Source of the DNA: Bacteroidota bacterium
GTDB taxonomy: Bacteria > Bacteroidota > Bacteroidia > Chitinophagales > LD1
Assembly (NCBI GenBank): GCA_003165135.1
Contig: PLSN01000422.1
Span: 1-6,210 of the forward strand
Direction of reading: 5' to 3'
DNA length: 6,210 bases
In this document: piece after piece, positions 1 through 4,438 of the stretch
Layout of the letters: each line of letters starts with the position of its first letter
Position numbering within the stretch: position 1 is the first letter of the stretch
Program-made: the position numbers and the translations under genes
The notes under the pieces: generated by a model
Database searches by the model: none
Told to the model about the DNA's origin: nothing
The model's input: the letters and a program-made list of their open reading frames with translations, nothing else

Positions 1-2
1 GT

Positions 3-704
3 GACATCGCCGCCAACGGGAAAATTGCTATCGAAAAATTGCAGACCAAAACATATGACCTCATATTGATGGACCTGCAGATGCCCGAGATGAATGGCTT
101 TGAGGCTACCGAGTACATCCGCACCAAGATGAATTCCAATGTGCCCATCATCGCCCTTACCGCAGATGTCACGACAGTAGACCTCGCCAAATGCAAGGCC
201 GTAGGTATGAATGACTATATCGCCAAACCTGTGGATGAAAGGCTGCTGTATAGTAAGATAATGGCGCTGGTGAAAAAACCAAGCACTTTGAAAGCCCAAA
301 TGGATGCGATCGACCATAAGAGTGACTCACCCGCAGCAAGATGCATCAATCTGGCATATCTGACACAGCGCACCAAGTCGGACCCCAAACTGATGATGGA
401 GATGATCTCTCTATATCTGGAGCAGACACCTGCTTTGGTAAATACTATGAAGGAGAGCCTCCAGAATAAAGATTGGGCCTCACTGCAGGCAGCAGTGCAC
501 AAAATGATCCCCTCCTTTGCGATCATGGGTATCAGTACTGACTATGAGGTGATGGCAAAAAAAGTACAGGAGTATACCAATCTGCAGCAGCAGCAGGGGG
601 ACAATATTGCTGACTTTGTTTTACAACTTGAAAACGTTTGCACACGCGCATGTGTGGAATTGCTCGAAGAGTTTAACTTGATTAAAAGCACCACAAGTGA
701 ATAA
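3..704 (+). CDS. Hybrid sensor histidine kinase, C-terminal part (receiver + Hpt domains), 5' truncated
   Basis: The frame is open from the window edge, so this is the tail of a longer protein; the TTG at 39 is only an internal Leu codon. The first ~85 visible residues are a CheY-like receiver domain. The phospho-acceptor Asp lies in LILMD (codon 72-74), the conserved Thr in ALTAD (159-161) and the Lys in AKP (225-227). A linker follows, then an Hpt domain with phospho-His in AAVHKMIPSF (codon 498-500). A receiver followed by Hpt at the C terminus is typical of phosphorelay hybrid kinases, in which phosphate passes from the kinase core to Asp, then His, then a separate receiver. The sensor and kinase core would lie upstream of the window. 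The next gene overlaps its 3' end by 8 bases, suggesting translational coupling and a possible partner. A free-standing receiver-Hpt protein cannot be excluded. Confidence 0.9.
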   Translation, partial: DIAANGKIAIEKLQTKTYDLILMDLQMPEMNGFEATEYIRTKMNSNVPIIALTADVTTVDLAKCKAVGMNDYIAKPVDERLLYSKIMALVKKPSTLKAQMDAIDHKSDSPAARCINLAYLTQRTKSDPKLMMEMISLYLEQTPALVNTMKESLQNKDWASLQAAVHKMIPSFAIMGISTDYEVMAKKVQEYTNLQQQQGDNIADFVLQLENVCTRACVELLEEFNLIKSTTSE

Positions 705-1128
705 TGAAAAGATAAAAATTTTTCTGGTCGATGATGATGCGGTTTTTCTGAAGTCATTAGAGATCGAATTTCTCCATCATGGAGATTTCTCCATAGAAAC
801 ATACCCCACGGGTGAGAAGTGTATCGAGCATCTGTCGCATGGTCCTGATGTGATCATTCTGGATTATCACCTCGACGGGGTAGATCGCAGTGCAATGAAT
901 GGTATGCAAACACTGGATAAAATAAAAGCAATAAAGTCTGATATCCCTGTAGTGATCCTGTCCTCTCAGGACAAAATAGATGTGGCCATAGACTGTATGC
1001 ACCACCGTGCACTGGACTATGTGGTCAAAAGCGAAACCGCATTCACACGGCTGCAGAAGATCATCACAGACATCATGGCTCTACAAAAAATAGAAAAGCA
1101 ACTCCACTGGTATATGGATAGGGTATAG
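697..1128 (+). CDS. Stand-alone response regulator receiver protein, 143 aa
   Basis: This is a single CheY-like receiver domain with no recognisable output domain. Acidic residues D12-D14 (FLVDDD) form the Mg2+ pocket. D56 in VIILDYHL is the predicted phosphorylation site, S89/S90 in VVILSS is the conserved hydroxyl position, and K111 in DYVVK is the conserved Lys. About 25 residues after the receiver form a charged helix (LQKIEKQL), too short for a DNA-binding domain. GTG at 697 is the only start that keeps the complete first beta strand; the ATG at 704 is out of frame. The 8-base overlap with the hybrid kinase makes it a candidate phosphate acceptor for that Hpt domain, either as a phosphate shuttle or as a protein-protein effector. 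The family call is secure; the partner and output are inferred. Confidence 0.88.
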   Translation: MNNEKIKIFLVDDDAVFLKSLEIEFLHHGDFSIETYPTGEKCIEHLSHGPDVIILDYHLDGVDRSAMNGMQTLDKIKAIKSDIPVVILSSQDKIDVAIDCMHHRALDYVVKSETAFTRLQKIITDIMALQKIEKQLHWYMDRV

Positions 1129-1152
1129 ATACTGTCGCCTATGAACTTACAT

Positions 1153-1172
1153 TTACAATACATTTATTGTAA
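1153..1172 (+). terminator. AT-rich perfect stem-loop after the receiver gene, possible weak terminator
   Basis: TTACAATA (1153-1160) and TATTGTAA (1165-1172) form an 8-bp perfect inverted repeat with a 4-base CATT loop, 24 bases after the stop codon at 1128. The sequence TTCTTT follows, but there is no long T tract and the stem has little GC. It could be a weak terminator, an mRNA 3'-end stabiliser or an operator. It lies just upstream of the first regulatory element copy at 1189. Confidence 0.35.
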
Positions 1173-1188
1173 TTCTTTCATGTTATGT

Positions 1189-1251
1189 GTGAATCACAAA
1201 AGATATTCTCATAATTATATAACAATTTATTTACTCGTATCTGCATCTTTG
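1189..1251 (+). promoter_or_regulatory. Regulatory element/promoter copy 1 (degenerate), upstream of the receiver gene at 1280
   Basis: GTGAAT is at 1189-1194, AATTATATAACAA at 1213-1225 and the -7-like box CATCTTTG at 1244-1251. The spacings (18 and 18 bases) equal those of the other five copies, although the first half-site is lost (AATCACAAAAG) and the second has three changes. The conserved phasing is the main reason to accept it. The start codon follows 28 bases after the box. Confidence 0.6.
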
Positions 1252-1279
1252 CAATGTTAACTACCCTTACAAAGCCTAA

Positions 1280-1753
1280 ATGGAAAATCAAAAGCAGATC
1301 TTACTGATCGAGGATAATAAGCACGACCAATTTTTTTTTATTCAGGCCCTAAAAGAGATTGAGTCTGCCACTTTATTTCATGTAGCCAATAACGGAAAGG
1401 AGGCACTGGAAATACTGACCACCAATCTTACACTACCGGACATTATTTTCACAGATATTCATATGCCCGTGATGGATGGGATCAAATATCTGTCTGAGAC
1501 AGTAAATATGCCTTTGATCAGGGATATACCGGTAGTTGTTCTCTCCAGCGATCCTTCCCAAATGGAAACTCTCCGGGACCTGGGTGCCAGGGCTTTTATT
1601 GAGAAGCCTACCAATTGCGATATTCTGCATAAACTGCTCGAATATGTATTGACAATGGGATTTATGACGACTGATAAAGCTGCCGAATGCCTGGGTTTTC
1701 AGTTTATACGGTCAGATTCTAATTTGTCTATCAACCTGAAGGAATATCGTTAA
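1280..1753 (+). CDS. Stand-alone response regulator (Rcp1/CheY-like receiver), 157 aa
   Basis: Residues 5-130 form a receiver domain. E11/D12 (LLIEDN) bind Mg2+, D59 in IIFTDIHMPVMDG is the phospho-acceptor, S89/S90 in VVVLSS is the conserved hydroxyl position, and K109 in FIEKP is the conserved Lys. The long insert before the Asp strand and the LLIEDN start resemble the Rcp1-type single-domain regulators common in Bacteroidota. The ~25-residue tail (after VLTMGF) has no DNA-binding fold I recognise, so output is probably by protein contact or phosphate transfer. The start at ATG 1280 places the LLIEDN strand at the usual position. It has its own promoter-like element (copy 1), and its stop is only 3 bases before copy 2. 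This suggests it belongs to, or modulates, the same regulon. The family is certain; the role is inferred. Confidence 0.9.
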   Translation: MENQKQILLIEDNKHDQFFFIQALKEIESATLFHVANNGKEALEILTTNLTLPDIIFTDIHMPVMDGIKYLSETVNMPLIRDIPVVVLSSDPSQMETLRDLGARAFIEKPTNCDILHKLLEYVLTMGFMTTDKAAECLGFQFIRSDSNLSINLKEYR

Positions 1754-1756
1754 TCG

Positions 1757-1819
1757 GTGAATGATGTAACTCTTTCCTGTAATTGTGTAACACAAACTAT
1801 ATCATATATGTCATCTTTG
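1757..1819 (+). promoter_or_regulatory. Regulatory element/promoter copy 2, upstream of the small gene at 1860
   Basis: GTGAAT is at 1757, with half-sites AATGATGTAAC (1760-1770) and AATTGTGTAAC (1781-1791) in direct repeat 21 bases apart. CATCTTTG is at 1812-1819, 18 bases after AATTGTGTAACAC. The element starts 3 bases after the stop of the receiver gene, leaving no room for a terminator. No TTG sits at the usual -33 distance (the nearest is 26 bases before the box), as expected for an activator-dependent promoter. Confidence 0.8.
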
Positions 1820-1859
1820 TATCCGACAATACAAGCCGATCATCAAAATCGGATACAAA
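1816..1859 (+). repeat. Perfect 11-bp inverted repeat ending at the start codon
   Basis: TTTGTATCCGA (1816-1826) is the exact reverse complement of TCGGATACAAA (1849-1859), with 22 bases between. The left arm overlaps the end of the promoter box and the probable transcription start; the right arm abuts ATG 1860. A second pairing, CCGAT (1836-1840) with ATCGG (1848-1852), lies wholly inside the leader and competes for the right arm. It could be an operator or a translation-control structure. Confidence 0.5.
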
Positions 1860-2075
1860 ATGAAAGTTGCCATACACGAAAAACTGACCGACGGTATCAA
1901 GACAGTATCCATAAAGATACAATCTGAATTTCCGGAGGTATATAAGGAAATGAGTAAAACACTCTTATTTCGCTTATTCAATAATAATGAGATCACCACA
2001 AATCAGCTTGGTGAATATCTTATTGAGATACAGGACCATCTTTCTGCCTTCAGGGCAAACAAAAACCTGGCATAG
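1860..2075 (+). CDS. Small conserved hypothetical protein, 71 aa (paralogue of the gene at 3312)
   Basis: I do not recognise a named domain. The protein is hydrophilic, has no signal peptide or membrane segment, and looks mainly helical. It aligns without gaps to the product of the gene at 3312: about 41 of 71 residues are identical, including HEKLT, EFPEVYK and NKNL. Two diverged copies under the same promoter type show that the gene is real and selected. The start is fixed by the matching MK at both N termini and by an A-rich leader (ACAAA) before ATG. There is one promoter-type element upstream (copy 2) and another 5 bases after its stop (copy 3). Function unknown; a small cytosolic stress or regulatory protein is a guess based only on context. 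Confidence 0.8.
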   Translation: MKVAIHEKLTDGIKTVSIKIQSEFPEVYKEMSKTLLFRLFNNNEITTNQLGEYLIEIQDHLSAFRANKNLA

Positions 2076-2080
2076 AATCA

Positions 2081-2144
2081 GTGAATGATGTAATTAATTG
2101 TTGCAATTGTGTAACACTTACTACATAGAGGTACACCATCTTTG
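2081..2144 (+). promoter_or_regulatory. Regulatory element/promoter copy 3, upstream of the SHOCT gene at 2186
   Basis: GTGAAT is at 2081, with half-sites AATGATGTAAT (2084-2094) and AATTGTGTAAC (2105-2115). CATCTTTG is at 2137-2144, 19 bases after AATTGTGTAACAC; this is the only copy with 19 rather than 18. The start codon follows 41 bases after the box. Confidence 0.8.
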
Positions 2145-2149
2145 CAGTA

Positions 2150-2169
2150 TTACAGAGATTCTTCTGTAA
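2150..2169 (+). promoter_or_regulatory. Stem-loop at the predicted 5' end of the SHOCT mRNA
   Basis: TTACAGA (2150-2156) pairs perfectly with TCTGTAA (2163-2169) around a 6-base loop. It begins about where transcription from the copy 3 box should start, so the mRNA may carry a 5'-terminal hairpin. Such a structure could protect the transcript; this role is inferred. Confidence 0.4.
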
Positions 2170-2185
2170 CAATAAAATAAAAACA

Positions 2186-2413
2186 ATGTTTTACGATCAA
2201 TATTATTGGGGAATGCACTTTTTTTGGTGGTTTGTCTGGATCATGCTGCTCATTTGGATATTTGCCGTACCATACGACATACCCGGCCAGCGCAGGCGCA
2301 GGGATTCTGCACTTGATATCCTGCAGAAAAGGTTTGCCGCAGGCGAGATCACCACGGATGACTACAACCACAAAAGAAAAATACTCGAAAATGACATGTC
2401 GGGACTAAGCTAA
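2186..2413 (+). CDS. Small membrane protein with C-terminal SHOCT domain, 75 aa
   Basis: Residues 1-9 are aromatic and polar. Residues ~10-28 form one very Trp/Phe-rich membrane helix (FFWWFVWIMLLIWIF). A basic RRRR stretch (36-39) follows, which by the positive-inside rule puts the C terminus in the cytosol. Residues ~41-69 (ALDILQKRFAAGEITTDDY onward) match the SHOCT pattern: a short helix, a Gly-x-Ile-Thr turn, then a helix with Tyr and Lys/Leu. SHOCT is a short C-terminal module thought to mediate oligomerisation or protein contacts. The protein is complete at a length normal for TM-SHOCT proteins. The leader is A-rich with no Shine-Dalgarno. It is followed 11 bases later by the acidic protein gene, so the two are probably cotranscribed from promoter copy 3. 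The biological role is unknown. Confidence 0.85.
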   Translation: MFYDQYYWGMHFFWWFVWIMLLIWIFAVPYDIPGQRRRRDSALDILQKRFAAGEITTDDYNHKRKILENDMSGLS

Positions 2414-2424
2414 ATATATCAATC

Positions 2425-2841
2425 ATGAAAAAGAAAGAGACCAAAAAGGACAACCCAAAGACAGAAGACAAAAACGGCCTGCCGGGGTATTTACCATACC
2501 CGGGAGAAGATGACATCTATGCGCGTGCCAAAGAAGAGCAGGATATAGACCCGGAAAATATATCCGAACTGAAAACGCCTAATGACGAGGTTCCCGCGAT
2601 AGAGCGAGGGGAGCTGGACTTTGATGATACGACACCTGGTATGACCACCCGCAAATCGAAAAGGGCATCAAAACGGAATGAAAAGGATTTTGATGAAGAT
2701 GAATCCGGCAGGGACCTCGATGTACCCGGCTCGGAGCTGGATGACGATCTCGAAGATAACGGAGATGAAGACGAGGAAAATAATTCTTATAGCATAGGTG
2801 GTGACCGTCATGATGATCTCGAAGAGGATAAAGGAGACTAA
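2425..2841 (+). CDS. Highly acidic, intrinsically disordered hypothetical protein, 138 aa
   Basis: The protein has no signal peptide, membrane helix or hydrophobic core. Residues 1-16 are Lys-rich and residues 76-87 are a second basic patch (RKSKRASKR). The rest is dominated by Asp and Glu, especially 88-138. Two segments look conserved rather than random: GYLPYPGEDDIYARAKEE (21-38) and LDVPGSELDDDLE with EENNSYSIGGDRHDDLEED (98-135). From memory, similar proteins with these two motifs are widespread unnamed Bacteroidota genes. ATG 2425 follows an AATATATCA leader, 11 bases after the SHOCT gene stop, which points to one operon. Disorder with blocks of opposite charge would fit a hydration, chaperone-like or scaffold role in stress, but that is speculation. 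Confidence 0.8.
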   Translation: MKKKETKKDNPKTEDKNGLPGYLPYPGEDDIYARAKEEQDIDPENISELKTPNDEVPAIERGELDFDDTTPGMTTRKSKRASKRNEKDFDEDESGRDLDVPGSELDDDLEDNGDEDEENNSYSIGGDRHDDLEEDKGD

Positions 2842-2905
2842 AACTGAAATAATTTAAGCAATTCAACCCTATTGCTGCATTATAAAATATTAATGTGAAT
2901 TAAAT

Positions 2906-2948
2906 AGGTAACTAGTGCTGTCATATCAGGCATAAAGCCTAATTACCT
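2906..2948 (+). repeat. Nested inverted repeats before the cupin pseudogene
   Basis: AGGTAA (2906-2911) is complementary to TTACCT (2943-2948) and encloses a tighter hairpin, AGGC (2928-2931), loop ATAAA, GCCT (2937-2940). It sits 28 bases before ATG 2977. None of the six-copy promoter elements precedes this gene, and no clear -7 box was found, so the structure is the only notable signal in this 135-base gap. It may be a structured leader or an operator. Confidence 0.3.
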
Positions 2949-2976
2949 CAATATATAATATTCTAAAAGCAAAATA

Positions 2977-3315
2977 ATGGATACTAATGATGTCGCAAAA
3001 GGGAAAATACTGATTACCGTAGAGATCATCGAATATGTACCAAACTCAGTGGTCATCAAGACCATACTAAAAAAATCAACCGGCAATATCAGTGTCATGT
3101 CTGTCGACAGCGGTGAAGGACTTACCGAGAAGACGACTCCTTTTGACACATTCGTGTAGATCATAGACGGCCAGGCAGAGATCTTGATAAACGGCAAATC
3201 GAACCATCTGGTCACAGGCCAGTCTATCGTCATACCGGCTCATGCCCCCAATCTCATCAAGCCAAACGAACGTTTTAAAATGATACAGACCATCATCAAA
3301 AGCGGATACGAATGA
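2977..3315 (+). pseudogene. Cupin-domain protein interrupted by an in-frame TAG
   Basis: From ATG 2977 the frame runs 60 codons to a TAG at 3157-3159. It then continues in the same frame with no further stop to TGA 3313-3315, giving 112 codons. The continuation is clearly cupin: IIDGQAEILINGK, then TGQSIVIPAHAPNLI, ending IQTIIKSGYE. Together with the upstream FDTFV strand this makes one small cupin barrel. From family memory, Gln is usual at the interrupted position (FVQIIDG), so a single CAG-to-TAG change explains the break. The His residues of cupin motif 1 are absent, so metal binding is doubtful; motif 2 keeps a His-x-Pro-Asn. The 3' half shows no decay, and its TGA overlaps the next start (ATGA). 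The possibilities are a recent nonsense mutation, a sequence error or TAG readthrough. The 60-residue fragment alone would not fold as a cupin. Confidence 0.85.
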
Positions 3316-3536
3316 AAAGCCCCACACATGAGAAACTGACTGCCGAGATCATGGCAGTCACGGCAAAGATTCAAACCGAATTTCCTGAGGTTTATAAGCT
3401 CATGAGCGAAACTCCTTTGTTTCTCTCTTATGCTGATGCTGACATCACTACAGCCGAGCTCAAGGAATATCTCTCGGAGATCCAAAAGCAACTCACCACA
3501 TTCAGGTTAAACAAAAACCTGATAAAGAATGTGTGA
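3312..3536 (+). CDS. Small conserved hypothetical protein, 74 aa (paralogue of the gene at 1860)
   Basis: This is the second member of the 71-74 residue family, sharing HEKLT, KIQ-EFPEVYK, an ITT-x2-L-x-EYL stretch and a C-terminal NKNL. It is soluble and predicted helical, with no recognised domain. Its ATG overlaps the cupin terminal TGA as ATGA, so it is probably translated by coupling to the cupin. If the cupin TAG at 3157 ends translation, ribosomes would terminate about 155 bases upstream and expression of this gene could fall. Unlike its paralogue it has no promoter element directly upstream, but an element (copy 4) overlaps its TGA stop (3534-3536). Function unknown. The longest difference between paralogues is the FRLFNNNE versus FLSYADAD loop. 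Confidence 0.8.
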   Translation: MKSPTHEKLTAEIMAVTAKIQTEFPEVYKLMSETPLFLSYADADITTAELKEYLSEIQKQLTTFRLNKNLIKNV

Positions 3537-3595
3537 ATAATGTAACTCTCAACTGCAATTGTGTAACGCCGCCGGCGTACTTAGCATCATCTTTG
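3533..3595 (+). promoter_or_regulatory. Regulatory element/promoter copy 4, upstream of the gene at 3635
   Basis: GTGAAT at 3533 overlaps the preceding stop codon. Half-sites are AATAATGTAAC (3536-3546) and AATTGTGTAAC (3557-3567), 21 bases apart. CATCTTTG is at 3588-3595, exactly 18 bases after AATTGTGTAACGC. The start codon follows 39 bases after the box. The leader contains a small GCGGC/GCCGT hairpin (3600-3615). Confidence 0.8.
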
Positions 3596-3634
3596 TGAAG
3601 CGGCAATATAGCCGTAATACCAAATCAAAACAAA

Positions 3635-4030
3635 ATGACAATTGCTAAAAAACTAGGCGTATACATGGATCATGCCAATGCTCACCTGATCGAATATACC
3701 GGAAGCCCTGAAGAGTCCAAAAATATCATATCAAAGTTCACACATGAAGAAAAGGAACATAGCATAGGCGAGAGCGAAAAGCTCATGCACAATAAAGAGA
3801 AGCATGAGGAATCAGACTACTACAAAAAAATAAGCAATGTGATCAGGAGCTATGATGATATATTGCTCTTCGGCCCCACAGAAGCCAAAACAGAACTATA
3901 CAACCTACTTAAAGCAGATCATCATTTCTCCAAAATACGGATCATCGTAAAACCTGCTGATAAAATAAACGACCAGCAGCAGCACTCTTTTATCAAAAAC
4001 TATTTTCAGAATACAGATATCGTATCATAG
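3635..4030 (+). CDS. Hypothetical protein, 131 aa, possibly release-factor-like (baeRF/host-attachment type) fold
   Basis: The protein is soluble with no signal peptide. Residues 5-22 (KKLGVYMDHANAHLIEY) look like the opening strand-turn-strand of the nucleic-acid-processing or eRF1-like families whose members begin with a K-x-GV/I-W/Y-x-D-x2-x-A pattern. Residues 35-62 are a charged, His- and Glu-rich linker. Residues 63-105 carry YYKKISNVIRSYDDILLFG followed by PTEAKTELYNLLKADHHF, similar to the strand-helix unit (ILLFGPG-x-AK) of translational-machinery and baeRF-like proteins. No GGQ motif is present, so peptide-release activity is not expected. ATG 3635 follows an A-rich leader (ATCAAAACAAA) and promoter copy 4, so it is probably monocistronic. 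The gene is secure; the fold assignment is tentative and from memory of motifs only. Confidence 0.75.
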   Translation: MTIAKKLGVYMDHANAHLIEYTGSPEESKNIISKFTHEEKEHSIGESEKLMHNKEKHEESDYYKKISNVIRSYDDILLFGPTEAKTELYNLLKADHHFSKIRIIVKPADKINDQQQHSFIKNYFQNTDIVS

Positions 4031-4053
4031 TAAGTGATGAAGCAGAATCATGT

Positions 4054-4116
4054 GTGAATGTTGTAATTCTTTAAGGCAATTGTGTAACGCATCAGCGCTT
4101 ATCCTCCTTAGCTTTG
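4054..4116 (+). promoter_or_regulatory. Regulatory element/promoter copy 5, upstream of the lipoprotein gene at 4149
   Basis: GTGAAT is at 4054, with half-sites AATGTTGTAAT (4057-4067) and AATTGTGTAAC (4078-4088). The box at 4109-4116 is TAGCTTTG, which fits the Bacteroidota TAnnTTTG consensus perfectly, whereas the other copies have CATCTTTG. The 18-base spacing is kept. This copy links the repeated element to the known -7 element. The start codon follows 32 bases after the box. Confidence 0.8.
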
Positions 4117-4148
4117 CATCATTAAACTCACAACAATAAAAAATCATA

Positions 4149-4340
4149 ATGAAAAAATCAATCCTTATCATAGCGATATCAGCTATCTGCATTTCACTTT
4201 TTCCTTCATGCAATAAATGTACCACCTGCACCAAAAACGGCGGCTCTATTTCTACTATTTGCAGAAATAGCTACAATAGCGACAACGACTACAATGCAGC
4301 GGTCAGCGTGTATGAAAATACAGGCTATAACTGCAATTAA
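4149..4340 (+). CDS. Small cysteine-containing lipoprotein, 63 aa
   Basis: Residues 1-20 are a lipoprotein signal peptide: MKK, then a hydrophobic stretch (ILIIAISAICISLF), then the lipobox FPSC with Cys21 as the lipidated residue. The mature chain is only 43 residues: NKCTTCTKNGG, then ISTICRNSYNSDNDYNAA, ending GYNCN. It has four further Cys (24, 27, 38, 62), including a C-x2-C pair, which suggests two disulfides in the periplasm. It should be anchored in the inner or outer membrane. From memory, Bacteroidota carry many small unnamed lipoproteins with this KCTTC start. It is transcribed from promoter copy 5 and followed by a predicted terminator at 4386. Metal binding, redox and structural roles are all open; no function can be named. 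Confidence 0.8.
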   Translation: MKKSILIIAISAICISLFPSCNKCTTCTKNGGSISTICRNSYNSDNDYNAAVSVYENTGYNCN

Positions 4341-4385
4341 GCTTTAGACACAAACTAGTTAAATAGGATAGGTTTTGCGAAAAAC

Positions 4386-4421
4386 AAAGTGCCACTGGTC
4401 ATTGATCAATGGCATTTTTTT
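4386..4421 (+). terminator. Rho-independent terminator after the small lipoprotein gene
   Basis: AAAGTGCCA (4386-4394) pairs with TGGCATTTT (4410-4418) as a 9-bp stem with one G-U pair. The loop contains most of a self-complementary CATTGATCAATG, and the run of seven T ends at 4421. It lies 45 bases after the stop at 4340 and just before regulatory element copy 6. This is the clearest terminator in the window. Confidence 0.65.
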
Positions 4422-4438
4422 ATCGATCACCATCATGT

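Noticed and set aside
2857..2876. AGCAAT/ATTGCT inverted repeat after the acidic protein gene as a terminator
   Set aside because: The stem is only 6 bp with an 8-base loop and no T tract follows, so a terminator call is not supported.
2895..2912. A seventh regulatory element before the cupin (GTGAAT at 2895, GGTAAC nearby)
   Set aside because: No AATTGTGTAAC-like half-site occurs 24 bases downstream (2919) and no CATCTTTG box follows at the fixed spacing.
3160..3315. 3' half of the cupin as a separate gene
   Set aside because: No in-frame ATG, GTG or TTG start occurs before the conserved IIDG segment, and the half domain would not fold alone; it fits better as the remainder of an interrupted gene.
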